Source: Metabacillus indicus LMG 22858 (GTDB lineage: Bacteria > Bacillota > Bacilli > Bacillales > Bacillaceae). Taken from it: a stretch of 64,000 nt of DNA. A program made the position numbers and the translations under genes. Numbering within the stretch: the stretch's first letter is position 1; the number at the start of each line of letters is the position of its first letter. The notes beneath the pieces are model-generated. The model saw nothing but the letters and a program-made list of their open reading frames with translations, ran no database searches and was not told where the DNA came from. The stretch covers positions 186,001 to 250,000 of the forward strand of contig NZ_JGVU02000006.1 in NCBI RefSeq assembly GCF_000708755.2. The letters run 5' to 3'. Below are positions 34,093-44,560 of this stretch, piece by piece.

Positions 34093-35886
34093 TTATTTTA
34101 CTGCCTCAAGAAACTCCTCTGCATCCTGAACTATAAGAGCCACTGCGTCTTTCCAGAAATCCTCTTTTGTCAGATCAGCGCCAAGATGCTTCATGGCAAG
34201 ATCTTCAACCTGCATCGAGCCTGTATCTTTAAGCAAGGCAATGTATTTCTGCTCAAAAGCAGCTCCTTCCTCAAGCGCTTTTGCATAGATTCCAAGCGAG
34301 AACAAGTAACCGAATGTATACGGGAAGTTATAGAATGGAACGCCCGTAATATGAAAGTGGAGCTTTGATGCCCAGAAGTGCGGGTGATACTCGCCTAATG
34401 AATCACAATAGGCTTCTTTCTGAGCGTCTTCCATCAGCTCGCTGATTCTCTCGGCACTCACCATTCCTTTTTTGCGCTCTTCATAAAACGCATTTTCGAA
34501 AATAAAACGGCCATGTATGTTCATCAGAAGCGCCACACTGCGCTGTACTTTATCTTCAAGCAGGGCAAGGCGCTCTTCTTCCGTTTTTGCTTTTTTCACT
34601 GAAGCATCCGCCACAATCATCTCGGCAAATGTCGAAGCCGTTTCCGCCACATTCATCGCATAGCTGCGGTTCAGCGGATGAACGCCTGCCATTGCATGCT
34701 GGTGAAACGCATGGCCAAGCTCATGGGCAAGAGTCGCAATGTTTGAAGGCGTGCCTGAGAACGTCATAAAGATGCGGGACTGGTCGCTCTCAGGAAAGCT
34801 TGTGCAAAATCCGCCCGGCGCCTTTCCCTGTCTGTCTTCCGCTTCGATCCAGCGGTCCTCAAAGGCTTTTTTCGTAAAAGAGGTAAGCTCCTCTCCGAAG
34901 TTTGAGAACTGATCTAGAATAAACTCAGCTCCCTCCTGGTAGGAAACCTTCGACTCTTTGCCGCCGATCGGCGCATCAAGATCATACCAGCTGAGTTTCT
35001 CCACCCCGAGAAGCTCTGCTTTTCTTTTTAAATACTTCACTAGAGACTGCTTGTTTTCAGAGATAACTTTCCACATGACATCAAGCGTCTCCCGCTTCAT
35101 CCGGTTGATTTCAAGGGGCTCGCTGAGCACGTCGTTCCAGCCGCGCTTTTCGTAGACATTCAGCCTGAAGCCCGCAAGATGATTCAGCGTTTGTGCAAAT
35201 AAATCAGCTTTGCTTCCCCATGCTTTTTCCCACTCTTCAAAAACAGCCTTGCGTACTTCACGGTCCCCGCTTGAGAATTTATTGGCCGCCTGGCCAACGG
35301 AAAGTTCTTTTACTTCTCCATTTTCTCTGAATGGAATTTTCACCGTTGAGACGAGCGTGTCATAAAACTGTCCCCACGCATGATATCCATCAACAGAAAG
35401 AGCATTGATCAGCGTTTCCTGCTCCATCGGCAGTTTATTCTTCGCTTTGTTTCTGCGTTCAGTTAGCACATAGCTGAGGTCAGCCAGACTTTCCGTCAGA
35501 ATAAGCTCTTCCCAGATTCTATCCTCCACTTTTACAAGCTTTTGATCAAGGCTTGCGAGTGCATTCTGAAAGTGAGAGCTGAGCTGCGTTACTTTCCCTC
35601 TCAGAACAGCAGCGTTTTTGTCCTCTGTATCCTGGGCCTGCAGGCAGCCGACAAATGCACCCGCCTGTCTAATTCTTTTTGCAATCCCCTGAAATGAATC
35701 AAGGATTTCATTAAGGTAAACGTGATCCTCTTTTGAGCTTGGCACATCCAGCTGATCTGCCTCGGCCTTAAATAATGGAACGTCCTTTTCAAGCTCTTCT
35801 AAGTGGCGCTTAAAACTTTCAGACTTGCTGCCCCCTTCGAAAAACACATCCAAATCCCATGTTTCTGCATATGTAGCGGCTTTCAT
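34093..35886 (-). CDS. pepF: Oligoendopeptidase F (M3B)
   Basis: Zinc peptidase cleaving short peptides. 597 residues from the ATG at 35886 (GGGGGT site). Zinc motif HExxH in LAHELGHAFHQ with the downstream Glu in AETASTFAEM, typical of family M3B. Cytoplasmic, no signal. B. subtilis PepF (YjbG) inhibits sporulation start when overproduced; no such role is shown here. Single gene. Confidence 0.95.
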   Translation of the reverse strand: MKAATYAETWDLDVFFEGGSKSESFKRHLEELEKDVPLFKAEADQLDVPSSKEDHVYLNEILDSFQGIAKRIRQAGAFVGCLQAQDTEDKNAAVLRGKVTQLSSHFQNALASLDQKLVKVEDRIWEELILTESLADLSYVLTERRNKAKNKLPMEQETLINALSVDGYHAWGQFYDTLVSTVKIPFRENGEVKELSVGQAANKFSSGDREVRKAVFEEWEKAWGSKADLFAQTLNHLAGFRLNVYEKRGWNDVLSEPLEINRMKRETLDVMWKVISENKQSLVKYLKRKAELLGVEKLSWYDLDAPIGGKESKVSYQEGAEFILDQFSNFGEELTSFTKKAFEDRWIEAEDRQGKAPGGFCTSFPESDQSRIFMTFSGTPSNIATLAHELGHAFHQHAMAGVHPLNRSYAMNVAETASTFAEMIVADASVKKAKTEEERLALLEDKVQRSVALLMNIHGRFIFENAFYEERKKGMVSAERISELMEDAQKEAYCDSLGEYHPHFWASKLHFHITGVPFYNFPYTFGYLFSLGIYAKALEEGAAFEQKYIALLKDTGSMQVEDLAMKHLGADLTKEDFWKDAVALIVQDAEEFLEAVK

Positions 35887-36020
35887 AATTCTACCCCCTA
35901 TTAAGTATTTCGCTGCACTAAATAAACTGACAGGTCTATTATATAACATCCGTTTGAATTTTTGTATAATTCTTACTCTTTTCAAAATCAAAAAAAAAAC
36001 AACCCGCAGGCTGTTCTTAG

Positions 36021-36197
36021 TTACTTCACCGATTTATCTGATTTTACCTCATCGTCATCCATTAAGCCTTTTGTTGCATTCTTGAATTCTCTCAGTGTTT
36101 TGCCTGCAGCTTTGCCCAGCTCCGGAAGTTTTTTCGGTCCGAAAAGCAGGAGTGCCACAAACACAATCAACATGATTTCGCCGAATCCCAAGTTCAT
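36021..36197 (-). CDS. tatA: Twin-arginine translocase subunit TatA
   Basis: 58 residues from an ATG at 36197 (GAAGGG six bases upstream; two earlier in-frame starts are possible). Classical TatA: short N-terminal helix ([19 protein letters not shown]), the [20 protein letters not shown] hinge plus amphipathic helix, charged tail. No TatC in the window, so it is an orphan TatA like B. subtilis TatAc, or works with a TatC elsewhere. Confidence 0.93.
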   Translation of the reverse strand: MNLGFGEIMLIVFVALLLFGPKKLPELGKAAGKTLREFKNATKGLMDDDEVKSDKSVK

Positions 36198-36350
36198 CAT
36201 GTACCCTTCTTCCATGTCATATTTTCATAAAAATAGAAAGAAAACGTTATCTTTGTAAATTATAGTAGATTCCTGTGTACATTGCAAAGTGAAGTTTTGG
36301 TGACAATTATTTCAAGATATCATGCAAATATTGCTAAATGGGATATCTCG

Positions 36351-36379
36351 TTGACAAATTTATATCCCCCTGCTAAATT
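36351..36379 (+). promoter_or_regulatory. Sigma-A promoter of the lysine riboswitch transcript
   Basis: TTGACA, 17-base spacer, TAAATT, just upstream of the L-box. Confidence 0.78.
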
Positions 36380-36413
36380 AATGCTATTAAAATAACATTA
36401 AAAATCCTCACGA

Positions 36414-36601
36414 CATCTCAGTGAGGTAGAGGTTGCGCGATTGGAAGAGTAGCATGCATGAGGCCGGTGGGGCTGATGAACGCATGACGAAAGGCCTTCG
36501 CGCCGAAGTGTATAACAGCCACACTGTTATACGCTGGGACGGCATCGAACAGGTGCCGGACTGCCGCAGATTTTTCTGCGGAGTGCTATCTGGAGATGAT
36601 G
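36414..36601 (+). ncRNA. Lysine riboswitch (L-box)
   Basis: P1 arms CATCTC (36415) and GAGATG (36593). Core segments GAGGTAGAGGTTGCGC, AGAGTAGC, GGGGCTGATGAACGC, GCCGAAGTGTATAACAGC and GGACTGCCGCAG...CTGCGGAGTGCTATCTGGAGATG match the L-box. Lysine binding is known to terminate transcription. Precedes a permease gene. Confidence 0.94.
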
Positions 36602-36620
36602 GTGAGTTTTTGCGTATTCT

Positions 36621-36652
36621 GGCGCACGGACTTTTCCGTGCGTCTTTTTGTT
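36621..36652 (+). terminator. Terminator of the lysine riboswitch
   Basis: GCGCACGGA-CTTT-TCCGTGCGTC stem followed by TTTTTGTTTGTTT. Confidence 0.88.
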
Positions 36653-36715
36653 TGTTTCTATCAAGAATGACACAGACTGAAAATAAGGTATGTGTTCCAT
36701 AGGAGGTTTCACATT

Positions 36716-38128
36716 TTGAAACAGAAAAAATGGGGTTTCTGGCTGTTAACAGCCTTTGTTGTAGGAAATATGGTCGGATCGGGTATTTTCATGCTTCCGA
36801 GTACACTTGCACAAACGGCAAGTCCTCTCGGTGTAACGAGCGCCTGGCTTGTCACTGGATTCGGCGTACTGATGATTGCTCTTGTTTTCGGCAATCTTTC
36901 TATCCGCAGACCGGATTTGACGGCCGGTCCTCAAAGCTATGCGAAAGCACTTTTTGATTCGCCTAAAAAAGGAAATGTCGCAGGCTTCAGTATGGTCTGG
37001 GGATACTGGGTCGCGAACTGGATCAGCAATGTCGCCATTATCACCAGCTTTGCCGGCTATTTATCTTCCTTTTTTCCGATTATGTCTGACAAATCGGTTC
37101 TTTTTACGATAGGTTCACAGGACGTTCAGCTTGGGAGAGCAGTAACGTTTGCTGTGTGTACCATCCTGCTTTGGGGTACTCATTCCATTCTTGTCACAAA
37201 CATGACGGGTGCAGGGAAGCTTAATTTTGCTGCTACCGCTTCTAAAGTCATTGGATTTATGCTGTTTATCATTGCCGGATTATTTGCACTCGAATCTGCC
37301 TCTTTCGGCGAATTCTATTTCCCGGTTGAAACAGACAGCGGCAGTACACTCGGACTGACAAGTCAAATTCAGTTCGCCGCGATCTCAACTTTATGGGCGT
37401 TTGTCGGCATTGAATCGGCCGTTATTCTTTCAGGTCGTGCATCTTCACAAAAAGATGTGAAAAAAGCGACTATTACCGGCTTAATCATTGCTGTTTTCAT
37501 CTATATGATTATCACACTTATAACCATGGCCGTTCTTCCGCATGAACAGCTGCAGACCTCCGACAAACCATTCGTCGATGTGCTCTCCGTTATTTTAGGA
37601 GATGCAGGAGCGAATGCGATGGCTCTGCTCGCGGTTGTGTCTCTGTTCGGTTCCACCATCGGCTGGATTCTGCTTTCTTCTGAAGTGCCGTATCAGGCCG
37701 CGAAATCAGGCATCTTCCCGGCATTCTTTGCAAAGACCAATAAAAAAGGCAGTCCCGTAAATGCCCTGCTGATAACAAATTTGATGTCGCAGATTTTCAT
37801 TTTCTCAACGATTTCAGGAACCATCAGCGAAGCTTATACGTTCCTGACAACGTCAGCTACACTTGCTTATCTTTTCCCGTACCTAGTATCCTCCATCTTC
37901 TTCCTGAAGCTGATTGCTAAAGGAGAAACGTATGATCTGGTAAAGGGTTCGCGTGTAAAAGACGGGATCATCGCGTCCATAGCCTGTATTTATTCTGTCT
38001 GGGTTATCGTCACCGGAACAGCAGACCTTAAAACATTTGCTTTAGGTGTCGGCCTTTTCCTTGCAGGCTTTGTGATCTATCCATTCCTTGTAAAGTACAT
38101 GAAAAAAGAAGAATCTGCCTCTGCTTAA
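36716..38128 (+). CDS. Lysine-riboswitch-controlled APC amino-acid permease (YvsH/LysP-like)
   Basis: 470 residues, about twelve helices, APC family. Substrate-loop signature NMVGSGIFMLPSTLAQ in helix 1 and FVGIESAVILSGRA in helix 6. Start is TTG at 36716 with AGGAGG nine bases upstream. The L-box in front points to lysine uptake, as for B. subtilis yvsH; ArcD-like antiport (ornithine/lysine) is an alternative. Ends at a bidirectional terminator. Confidence 0.9.
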   Translation: MKQKKWGFWLLTAFVVGNMVGSGIFMLPSTLAQTASPLGVTSAWLVTGFGVLMIALVFGNLSIRRPDLTAGPQSYAKALFDSPKKGNVAGFSMVWGYWVANWISNVAIITSFAGYLSSFFPIMSDKSVLFTIGSQDVQLGRAVTFAVCTILLWGTHSILVTNMTGAGKLNFAATASKVIGFMLFIIAGLFALESASFGEFYFPVETDSGSTLGLTSQIQFAAISTLWAFVGIESAVILSGRASSQKDVKKATITGLIIAVFIYMIITLITMAVLPHEQLQTSDKPFVDVLSVILGDAGANAMALLAVVSLFGSTIGWILLSSEVPYQAAKSGIFPAFFAKTNKKGSPVNALLITNLMSQIFIFSTISGTISEAYTFLTTSATLAYLFPYLVSSIFFLKLIAKGETYDLVKGSRVKDGIIASIACIYSVWVIVTGTADLKTFALGVGLFLAGFVIYPFLVKYMKKEESASA

Positions 38129-38130
38129 CC

Positions 38131-38161
38131 AAAAGGGCTGCATCCATTATGCAGCCCTTTT
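38131..38161. terminator. Bidirectional terminator
   Basis: AAAAGGGCTGCAT-CCATT-ATGCAGCCCTTTT, 13-bp perfect stem between the permease and the CBS gene (convergent). Confidence 0.92.
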
Positions 38162-38576
38162 AATTTGCTGCCGGAGCAAACATCTGGCTTGCACAATACT
38201 CAATGATTTCTCTCCTTCTTATGATTCCAATGAAGATTCCTTTGTCATCAGTCACTGGCACAAAATTCTGTTCCATGGCCCTTGTAATAATATGTTCCAT
38301 CTCAGCCTGAATGGAAATGGGCTCGTTTTTGCGGTGAAAAGGAATTTCCGTCAGCCGGATGTTTTCTGTGTTATGAAAATTCAGGTTTGGGGTATTTTTC
38401 AGCTTCCAGAGCAGATCTCCCTCTGTCAGCGTCGTGACATATTTCCCTTCTTGATCAAGCAGAGGGACCGCTGAATAGCGGTGGTATTCCATCTTTTCAA
38501 GCGCCTGACGCATCGTCGACTGGATAGGCAAATAGACAACTTCCTTTTTTGGAATCAGGAAAAAAGCAATATTCAT
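38160..38576 (-). CDS. CBS-domain-pair protein of the kdp locus
   Basis: 138 residues made of two CBS domains: AVPLLDQEGKYVTTLTEGDLL near residue 36-57 and FVPVTDDKGIFIGIIRRREII near 105-126. Size and the IxRR ending are like B. subtilis DarB/CbpB (YkuL), a c-di-AMP-binding CBS protein, so nucleotide sensing (AMP, ATP or c-di-AMP) is plausible but unproved. Sixteen bases after the short kdpD; last gene of the locus. Not otherwise a regular member of kdp operons known to me. Confidence 0.85.
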   Translation of the reverse strand: MNIAFFLIPKKEVVYLPIQSTMRQALEKMEYHRYSAVPLLDQEGKYVTTLTEGDLLWKLKNTPNLNFHNTENIRLTEIPFHRKNEPISIQAEMEHIITRAMEQNFVPVTDDKGIFIGIIRRREIIEYCASQMFAPAAN

Positions 38577-38592
38577 TTCTTAAAAGTCCTCT

Positions 38593-39744
38593 CTATATTT
38601 TTCCATCTGACACAATATGAATATCAATGTTTTCTGTTTTTCTCATAATTGTATTTACGATAGACCCTTTTCGGATTTCCTCCCATCTTGTTCTTGCTGA
38701 CTGCCCAAGGAGAATTTGGGTCACATGGTATTTCGTTGCTGTTTCTATGATGATGTCTGCAGGTTTCCGGTTTCTCTCATGCTCAAGCAAAAAGACGGCA
38801 TTGAATTGAGAGGACAGCAGCTTCCACCTTTCCATTTTTTCTCTCATCTCCTGGGTAAATGATTCTTCCGGTAATTTTGCTGCATGGAGGATAAAAAGCT
38901 GTGCTCGGAGCCGGTTCGCCATCCTCCAGCCTCTTCTGATGAGTTTTTCTGCTGTGGGGCCGTAGCCCACGCAGACAAGTATTTTTTCATGTACGCCTAT
39001 GGGACCATATGAAAGGTTTCCGCTGATCTGCTCCATTTTTTCATCTACATCGTCCGCCACTTCTCTAAGGGCGAGCTCCCTTAAAGCAGAAAGATTGGGA
39101 ACAGTAAAGAAATGGGAGAGACTTTGCTCAATCTTGTCAGAGCCGTAAATTTTACCTTCTGACATTCTTTTTCTCAGCGTTTCAGGCGTCACATCAATCA
39201 GCTGGATTTCGCTTGCTCTTTGAACAAACAAATCAGGCACGCGTTCGCGCACCGCTACTCTCGTAATTTGCTGAACAATATCATGGACACTTTCCAGATG
39301 CTGAATATTGACGGCGGACATGACATGGATGCCTGCTTCCAGTATTTCTTCTACATCCATATACCTTTTAAGATTTTTAGAGCCTGGTATATTGGTGTGG
39401 GCAAGCTCGTCAATAATAACAACCGCCGGCTTTCTTTCAATAATGGCCTCCACATGCAGTTCTCTGAATATACTTCCTTTATACGTCATCTCTTTTAGCG
39501 GGATAACTTCAAGGTCTTTTACCAGATCCTCTGTTTCTCTTCTTCCATGACACTCTATCAGTCCAATAACTGCATCAATTCCTTCAAGCTTTAAATCATG
39601 GGCATCCTGAAGCATTTTATACGATTTTCCAACCCCTGGGGCAGCTCCGACATAAAGCTTCAGTTTGCCCCGGTTCATTTCTGCTATTTCATCTAGCAGC
39701 TCTTGAGGAGTTTTCCGTCTGAAATAAGGTTGGTTTTCATTCAT
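38593..39744 (-). CDS. kdpD: KdpD N-terminal sensor module (no kinase)
   Basis: 383 residues from the ATG at 39744 (AGGTGAAA). Contains only the cytoplasmic KdpD domain (Walker A GAAPGVGKS at 33-41, VVIIDELAHTNIPGSKN) and a universal-stress (USP) domain from about 253 to the end. The four helices, HisKA and HATPase of full KdpD (~900 residues) are absent, and no KdpE is present. The USP domain of S. aureus KdpD binds c-di-AMP; residues for that cannot be assigned here. Probably acts on transporter activity, not transcription (inference). Confidence 0.92.
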   Translation of the reverse strand: MNENQPYFRRKTPQELLDEIAEMNRGKLKLYVGAAPGVGKSYKMLQDAHDLKLEGIDAVIGLIECHGRRETEDLVKDLEVIPLKEMTYKGSIFRELHVEAIIERKPAVVIIDELAHTNIPGSKNLKRYMDVEEILEAGIHVMSAVNIQHLESVHDIVQQITRVAVRERVPDLFVQRASEIQLIDVTPETLRKRMSEGKIYGSDKIEQSLSHFFTVPNLSALRELALREVADDVDEKMEQISGNLSYGPIGVHEKILVCVGYGPTAEKLIRRGWRMANRLRAQLFILHAAKLPEESFTQEMREKMERWKLLSSQFNAVFLLEHERNRKPADIIIETATKYHVTQILLGQSARTRWEEIRKGSIVNTIMRKTENIDIHIVSDGKI

Positions 39745-39836
39745 AGTTTCACCTGCTCTATAATAGAAAAGCGTAATCTGCCGCCTGCAAGCATCCAGCC
39801 TCAGCTTACCCTGCAACTGAGGCGGATCTTTATTAT

Positions 39837-40031
39837 GGCTGTTTTAGAATAGATTGTTGTTTCCTGCGGTACCCGTTCCCTTGCGCTCCAGTCACTTGCT
39901 TTCCGCGGGGAGGGCCTGAAGCTTCCTCGCTGCGCTTGCGGGATCTTCAATGCCCTCTTCATCCCGCAGGAGTCAAGTGCCTTCCGCTTCAGTCCACTAG
40001 TTTCGAAAATCTAATATAAGGAAACACAGCC
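39837..40031. repeat. MITE-like repeat between kdpC and kdpD
   Basis: 195 bp bounded by GGCTGTTTT and AACACAGCC inverted ends. Interior has the GC-rich Bacillaceae repeat pattern (CTTTCCGCGGGGAGGGCC, GCTGCGCTTGCGGGATC, TCATCCCGCAGGAGTC). No open frame. Sits in the 291-base gap inside the kdp locus. Confidence 0.65.
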
Positions 40032-40035
40032 ATTT

Positions 40036-40620
40036 TTATTGTTTCTTCATGTTTTTCAAGTCCAGATTCAATTGAAGAACATTCACTCTTTCTTCGCCAA
40101 ACAGTCCAAGTTCCCTTCCCTGCACATGGTTTTCAATCAGTTTTTCAAGTTCAGCTTTTTTAATTCCTGTTGCTTCTGAAACTCGATCGACCTGCACGTA
40201 GGCTGCTTTTGGACTTATGTGGGGATCAAGTCCGGAACCCGAATTTGTCAGCAGATCATTCGGCACTTGACCAATTTTCACTTCCGGGTTGTTTTTTTCC
40301 CATTCCTTTATAGATTCCATCGTGCGGTTCAGCATATCTTCATTGGATGGAGCGTAGTTGTTCGATCCTGATCCTGCTCCGTTGTATTCAATGCTTGAAA
40401 CTCTTCCGTGGAAATAGCCTGCTTCAGTAAAGGACTGACCGATCAGCTCAGAACCTATCACCTTATCATTCTCATCATAAATTAAACTTCCATCTGCCTT
40501 ATGAGGAGCAGCCGCCTGGGCAATTCCTGTTACCGCAACCGGATATACCAGGCCGCAGAAGGCCATTAACACAAGGGTCATTCTGATAATCGGCCCTATC
40601 ATTGATTGTTTTTCTTCCAT
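40036..40620 (-). CDS. kdpC: K+-transporting ATPase subunit C KdpC
   Basis: 194 residues: one N-terminal membrane helix ([20 protein letters not shown]) and an extracytoplasmic domain with [32 protein letters not shown], the standard KdpC motifs. Stabilises KdpAB and is thought to help bind ATP/K+. 20 bases after kdpB. Confidence 0.96.
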   Translation of the reverse strand: MEEKQSMIGPIIRMTLVLMAFCGLVYPVAVTGIAQAAAPHKADGSLIYDENDKVIGSELIGQSFTEAGYFHGRVSSIEYNGAGSGSNNYAPSNEDMLNRTMESIKEWEKNNPEVKIGQVPNDLLTNSGSGLDPHISPKAAYVQVDRVSEATGIKKAELEKLIENHVQGRELGLFGEERVNVLQLNLDLKNMKKQ

Positions 40621-40640
40621 TGTATAAACCTCTTTTCTTC

Positions 40641-42764
40641 TTATATAAATAGAGCAAGGCAGAGATCGATCATTTTAATGCCGATAAAAGGAACCAGCAC
40701 TCCTCCGAAACCGTATACCAGCAGATTTTTTCTGAGCAGGGCATTTGAACTCATCGGTTTATAGCTGACACCTTTCATTGCGAGAGGAATCAGAATCGGG
40801 ATAATAACTGCGTTAAAAATCAAGGCTGACAGGATCGCAGAGATTGGCGAATCAAGTCTCATGACATTCAGCATATTCATTTCCGGAATGGCGAGCATAA
40901 ACATGGCTGGTATGATGGCAAAATATTTGGCAATATCGTTTGCGATACTGAAGGTTGTCAGTGCCCCGCGTGTCATCAGCAGCTGCTTTCCGATTGAGAC
41001 AACTTCAATGATTTTCGTCGGGTTCGAATCCAGATCCACCATATTCGCAGCTTCCTTGGCAGCGGCCGTTCCGCTGTTCATGGCAAGACCTACATCTGCC
41101 TGTGCAAGTGCAGGGGCATCATTTGTACCGTCACCCGTCATGGCAACAAGCTTGCCCTGTGATTGTTCATATTTAATGACTTCGATTTTGTCCTCAGGCT
41201 TGCACTCTGCAATAAATTCGTCAACTCCTGCTTCTTTTGCGATTGTGGCAGCTGTGAGAGGATTATCTCCCGTACACATAACGGTCTTGATCCCCATGCT
41301 GCGAAGCATGTCAAACCGCTCTTTCATTCCGGACTTCACCGTATCTTTCAAATAAATTAATCCGAAGATCTGATTATTCATGGCTACAGCAAGCGGCGTA
41401 CCGCCGGCCTTGGAAATGTCATCCGTTTTTTTATCAAGATCAGCAGGGATGACTCCTCCATGTGACAGAACCCATTTCTTCACGGCATCAACCGCGCCTT
41501 TTCTTACAACCGTCCCATTAGGCAAATCCATGCCGCTCATGCGGGTTTCGGCTTTGAACTCAATGAACGTTCCTCCAGCTGCAAGATCCGTTCTATATGA
41601 AAGCTGCTTGTTCTTTAACAGCTCAAGAACCGATCTTCCCTCAGGTGTTTCATCATCCAGTGAACTGATGGCTGTCCATTGGGCAAGGTCCTGCATCGGG
41701 GCATTGCCGACAGGAATGAACTCACTTGCCATCCGGTTCCCGAATGTAATCGTACCTGTTTTGTCCAGAATGATGGTGTTTATATCACCTGCAGCTTCAA
41801 CGGCTTTACCAGACATGGCAATGACGTTGAACTGGGTTACCCGGTCCATCCCGGCGATTCCAATCGCGGATAGCAATCCCCCGATTGTCGTGGGAATCAG
41901 GCAAACCAGCAGTGCAATCAGAACAGGTATTTCTAGCTGAAAACCGAGATAATCCGCATAAAAAGGAAGTGTTACAACGACAATCATGAAAATGAGTGTC
42001 AAGCTAGTTAAAACCGTATTCAGAGCAATTTCATTCGGTGTCTTCTGACGCTGTGCACCCTCAACAAGAGCAATCATTTTATCAAGGAAGGATTCTCCCG
42101 GATCACTTGTGATTCTCACTTTAATCTCGTCGCTGACCACCTTAGTTCCTCCTGTTACGGAGTTGAAGTCCCCTCCTGCTTCCTTAATAACAGGGGCAGA
42201 TTCTCCTGTAATGGCTGATTCATCAACAGATGCAAGACCGGAGATAACCTCACCGTCCCCTGGAATAAACTCTCCCTGTGATACAATAACCACATCTCCT
42301 TTGCGGAGCGAAGCGGAGTCAATTTTCTCAATCTCTCCATTAGGTTTCAGGCGATTGGCCGTCATTTCTTTCTTGGAATTTTTCAGCGAGTTTGCCTGAG
42401 CCATTCCCCGTCCTTCTGCCAAAGCTTCAGCAAAGTTAGCAAATAACACGGTGAACAAAAGAATCAGTGAGACCGTTAAATTAAACGTCACGTTTACTTC
42501 TGCAGATCCAAAAGCAGAAGGTGCAAAAGTGAGCAGCAATGTCAGGAAGAAACCAATTTCTACAATAAACATGATTGGATTTTTCACCATGATTCGCGGA
42601 TCAAGCTTAATAAAAGATGCCTTTATTGCGTTTCCAATCAGCCCTTTATCCACTTTCGTTCTGCATTCCGGCTTCTGATCTTCCGGCTCTGTCTGTCTTG
42701 CATCTTCCATCTGATCATACCTTTCAGCAGCCTTCACTGCGGTTGCTAATGATGTCTTACTCAT
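40641..42764 (-). CDS. kdpB: K+-transporting P-type ATPase subunit B KdpB
   Basis: 707 residues. Phosphorylation motif DKTGTITFG, actuator TGESAPV, hinge [17 protein letters not shown], and membrane SLITTT-like [21 protein letters not shown]-terminal extension of about 50 charged residues is longer than in E. coli KdpB (682). ATG with GGAGG. Between kdpA and kdpC. Confidence 0.97.
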   Translation of the reverse strand: MSKTSLATAVKAAERYDQMEDARQTEPEDQKPECRTKVDKGLIGNAIKASFIKLDPRIMVKNPIMFIVEIGFFLTLLLTFAPSAFGSAEVNVTFNLTVSLILLFTVLFANFAEALAEGRGMAQANSLKNSKKEMTANRLKPNGEIEKIDSASLRKGDVVIVSQGEFIPGDGEVISGLASVDESAITGESAPVIKEAGGDFNSVTGGTKVVSDEIKVRITSDPGESFLDKMIALVEGAQRQKTPNEIALNTVLTSLTLIFMIVVVTLPFYADYLGFQLEIPVLIALLVCLIPTTIGGLLSAIGIAGMDRVTQFNVIAMSGKAVEAAGDINTIILDKTGTITFGNRMASEFIPVGNAPMQDLAQWTAISSLDDETPEGRSVLELLKNKQLSYRTDLAAGGTFIEFKAETRMSGMDLPNGTVVRKGAVDAVKKWVLSHGGVIPADLDKKTDDISKAGGTPLAVAMNNQIFGLIYLKDTVKSGMKERFDMLRSMGIKTVMCTGDNPLTAATIAKEAGVDEFIAECKPEDKIEVIKYEQSQGKLVAMTGDGTNDAPALAQADVGLAMNSGTAAAKEAANMVDLDSNPTKIIEVVSIGKQLLMTRGALTTFSIANDIAKYFAIIPAMFMLAIPEMNMLNVMRLDSPISAILSALIFNAVIIPILIPLAMKGVSYKPMSSNALLRKNLLVYGFGGVLVPFIGIKMIDLCLALFI

Positions 42765-42784
42765 TTCGGATCCTCCAATTAGGT

Positions 42785-44461
42785 TTATAAAGTTAAAAAC
42801 TCTGCGACCGGTCCTAAAACCAGTACCGGGAAGAATGTCAATGCCCCTACAATAAATACCGCTCCGACAAATATGGTGCCAAACAAACTAGTATCTGTAC
42901 GGAATGTTCCGATTGTTTCCGGCACAAGCTTTTTAGAAGCTAATGATGCTCCAACAGCAAGCATGGCAATGATGCCAAAGTATCTGCCGATAAACATGAC
43001 TATTCCTGTTGAGATGTTCCAGAACGGAGTGGCATCTCCAAGACCTTCAAAGCCTGAGCCGTTATTGGCTGCAGAAGATGTGTATTCATAAAGAACTTGG
43101 GAAAGCCCATGGAATCCCGGATTTGAAATACCGTCAGATCCTAGCGGCGTATAAAGCGCAAGGGCTGTTGATCCCAGAATCAGAAACGGATGAATCAGCA
43201 AGGTAACAGCGATCAGTTTCATTTCTTTTCCTTCTATTTTCTTGCCAAGGAATTCTGGCGTGCGCCCTACCATCAGGCCAGATAAGAAAACGGCGATGAC
43301 AGCGTACATGATGATATTCATAAAGCCAGCTCCAATCCCGCCGAAAACCGTATTCAAAAGCATATTCGACAAGGCCAGCATCCCTGTGATGGGAGAAAGC
43401 GTATCATGCATGGTATTAACCGCTCCTGTTTCAGAAGCTGTTGTCACGATTGCATAAAGAGCAGATTGTGCCGCACCAAAGCGGACCTCTTTGCCTTCCA
43501 TGCTTCCTGATGCCTGCTCAAGGCCTGCTTCAGCCAATCTTGGGTTACCCTGATATTCAGATAAAAGAGCTGTTCCAAGAAAGACCACGAAAATCATGGC
43601 CATTGCAGCAAATAGGATTCTGCCCTGCTTTGCGTTTCCGACCATTTTTCCATACGTGAAAGGAAGGGCTGTCGGAATCAGCAGCATCAAAAGAATTTGC
43701 AGCAGGTTGCTAATCCCGTTAGGATTTTCAAAAGGATGGGCTGAGTTGACACCGAAGAATCCTCCTCCGTTGTTGCCCACTTCCTTAATGGATAAAAGAG
43801 AAGCAACAGGGCCCATTGCGATCGTCTGATCCGCGCCTTCTACGGTTTTTGCCGTCACACTTGAATCCAGCGTCTGAGGAACACCAAGAAAAACAAATAC
43901 CAGACCCGTTACAAAGGCTATCGGCAAAAGAACACGAGTAATGGAACGAATTAAATCTACAAAGAAATTTCCAAGAGGGTTGCCTGAAAGTCCTCTTATT
44001 AATGCAATGGCTGCAGCAAATGCTGTAGCAGGAGCGACAAACATCATAAACGTAATGCCGATCATCTGAGAAAGATAAGATAATCCGCTCTCTCCGCTGT
44101 AATGCTGAAGATTTGTATTGGTCATAAAGCTGATGGCCGTATTAAAGGCAAGTGTCGGATCCATTCCGGCAATGCCGCTCGGATTCAGCGGAAGCGAACC
44201 CTGAAAACGAAACACAAGGTAAACGATAAAAATCATGAAAATATTTGAAATCAGTAGAGCAGAAGCATATTGCCTGAAACTTTGATTCGTTTGTTTGATT
44301 CCGCTTAGTTTATAAACCGCATGTTCAAAAGGGCCAAAAAAAGCATCAAGTTTCGTTGTTTCATAAGAAAACGCACGCGCAATGTAGTTGCCTGCAGGCT
44401 TTGCCAGCAGGACGACAAGCGCCAATGTCAGGATAATGGAAAGTATGGATAGTACACTCAA
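42785..44461 (-). CDS. kdpA: K+-transporting ATPase subunit A KdpA
   Basis: 558 residues, the K+ channel-like subunit with four pore loops; selectivity regions [42 protein letters not shown] and [11 protein letters not shown] are all present. Start is TTG at 44461 preceded by GGAGGAAGAG. 18 bases after kdpF. Confidence 0.97.
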   Translation of the reverse strand: MSVLSILSIILTLALVVLLAKPAGNYIARAFSYETTKLDAFFGPFEHAVYKLSGIKQTNQSFRQYASALLISNIFMIFIVYLVFRFQGSLPLNPSGIAGMDPTLAFNTAISFMTNTNLQHYSGESGLSYLSQMIGITFMMFVAPATAFAAAIALIRGLSGNPLGNFFVDLIRSITRVLLPIAFVTGLVFVFLGVPQTLDSSVTAKTVEGADQTIAMGPVASLLSIKEVGNNGGGFFGVNSAHPFENPNGISNLLQILLMLLIPTALPFTYGKMVGNAKQGRILFAAMAMIFVVFLGTALLSEYQGNPRLAEAGLEQASGSMEGKEVRFGAAQSALYAIVTTASETGAVNTMHDTLSPITGMLALSNMLLNTVFGGIGAGFMNIIMYAVIAVFLSGLMVGRTPEFLGKKIEGKEMKLIAVTLLIHPFLILGSTALALYTPLGSDGISNPGFHGLSQVLYEYTSSAANNGSGFEGLGDATPFWNISTGIVMFIGRYFGIIAMLAVGASLASKKLVPETIGTFRTDTSLFGTIFVGAVFIVGALTFFPVLVLGPVAEFLTL

Positions 44462-44479
44462 TGTCTCTTCCTCCGCAAG

Positions 44480-44560
44480 TTAAAATTTTTCAGGGTTTAC
44501 CAATGCATAAAGCAAATAGAGCGTGATGGCGGCGATTCCGCCGAGCAAAACAATCGTCAC
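44480..44560 (-). CDS. kdpF: KdpF, 26-residue subunit
   Basis: One hydrophobic helix ending in LLYALVNPEKF, the KdpF signature. GTG start at 44560 with GGAAGGGAAG upstream; the GTG shares bases with the TGA of the preceding 35-codon ORF (GTGA), so it is translationally coupled. KdpF binds KdpA and stabilises the complex. Confidence 0.92.
   Translation of the reverse strand: MTIVLLGGIAAITLYLLYALVNPEKF

Noticed and set aside
36414-36601. Alternative reading of the leader as a T-box or a tRNA-like element
   Set aside because: No T-box sequence (AGGGTGGNACCGCG); the paired CATCTC/GAGATG ends and internal segments fit the lysine riboswitch.
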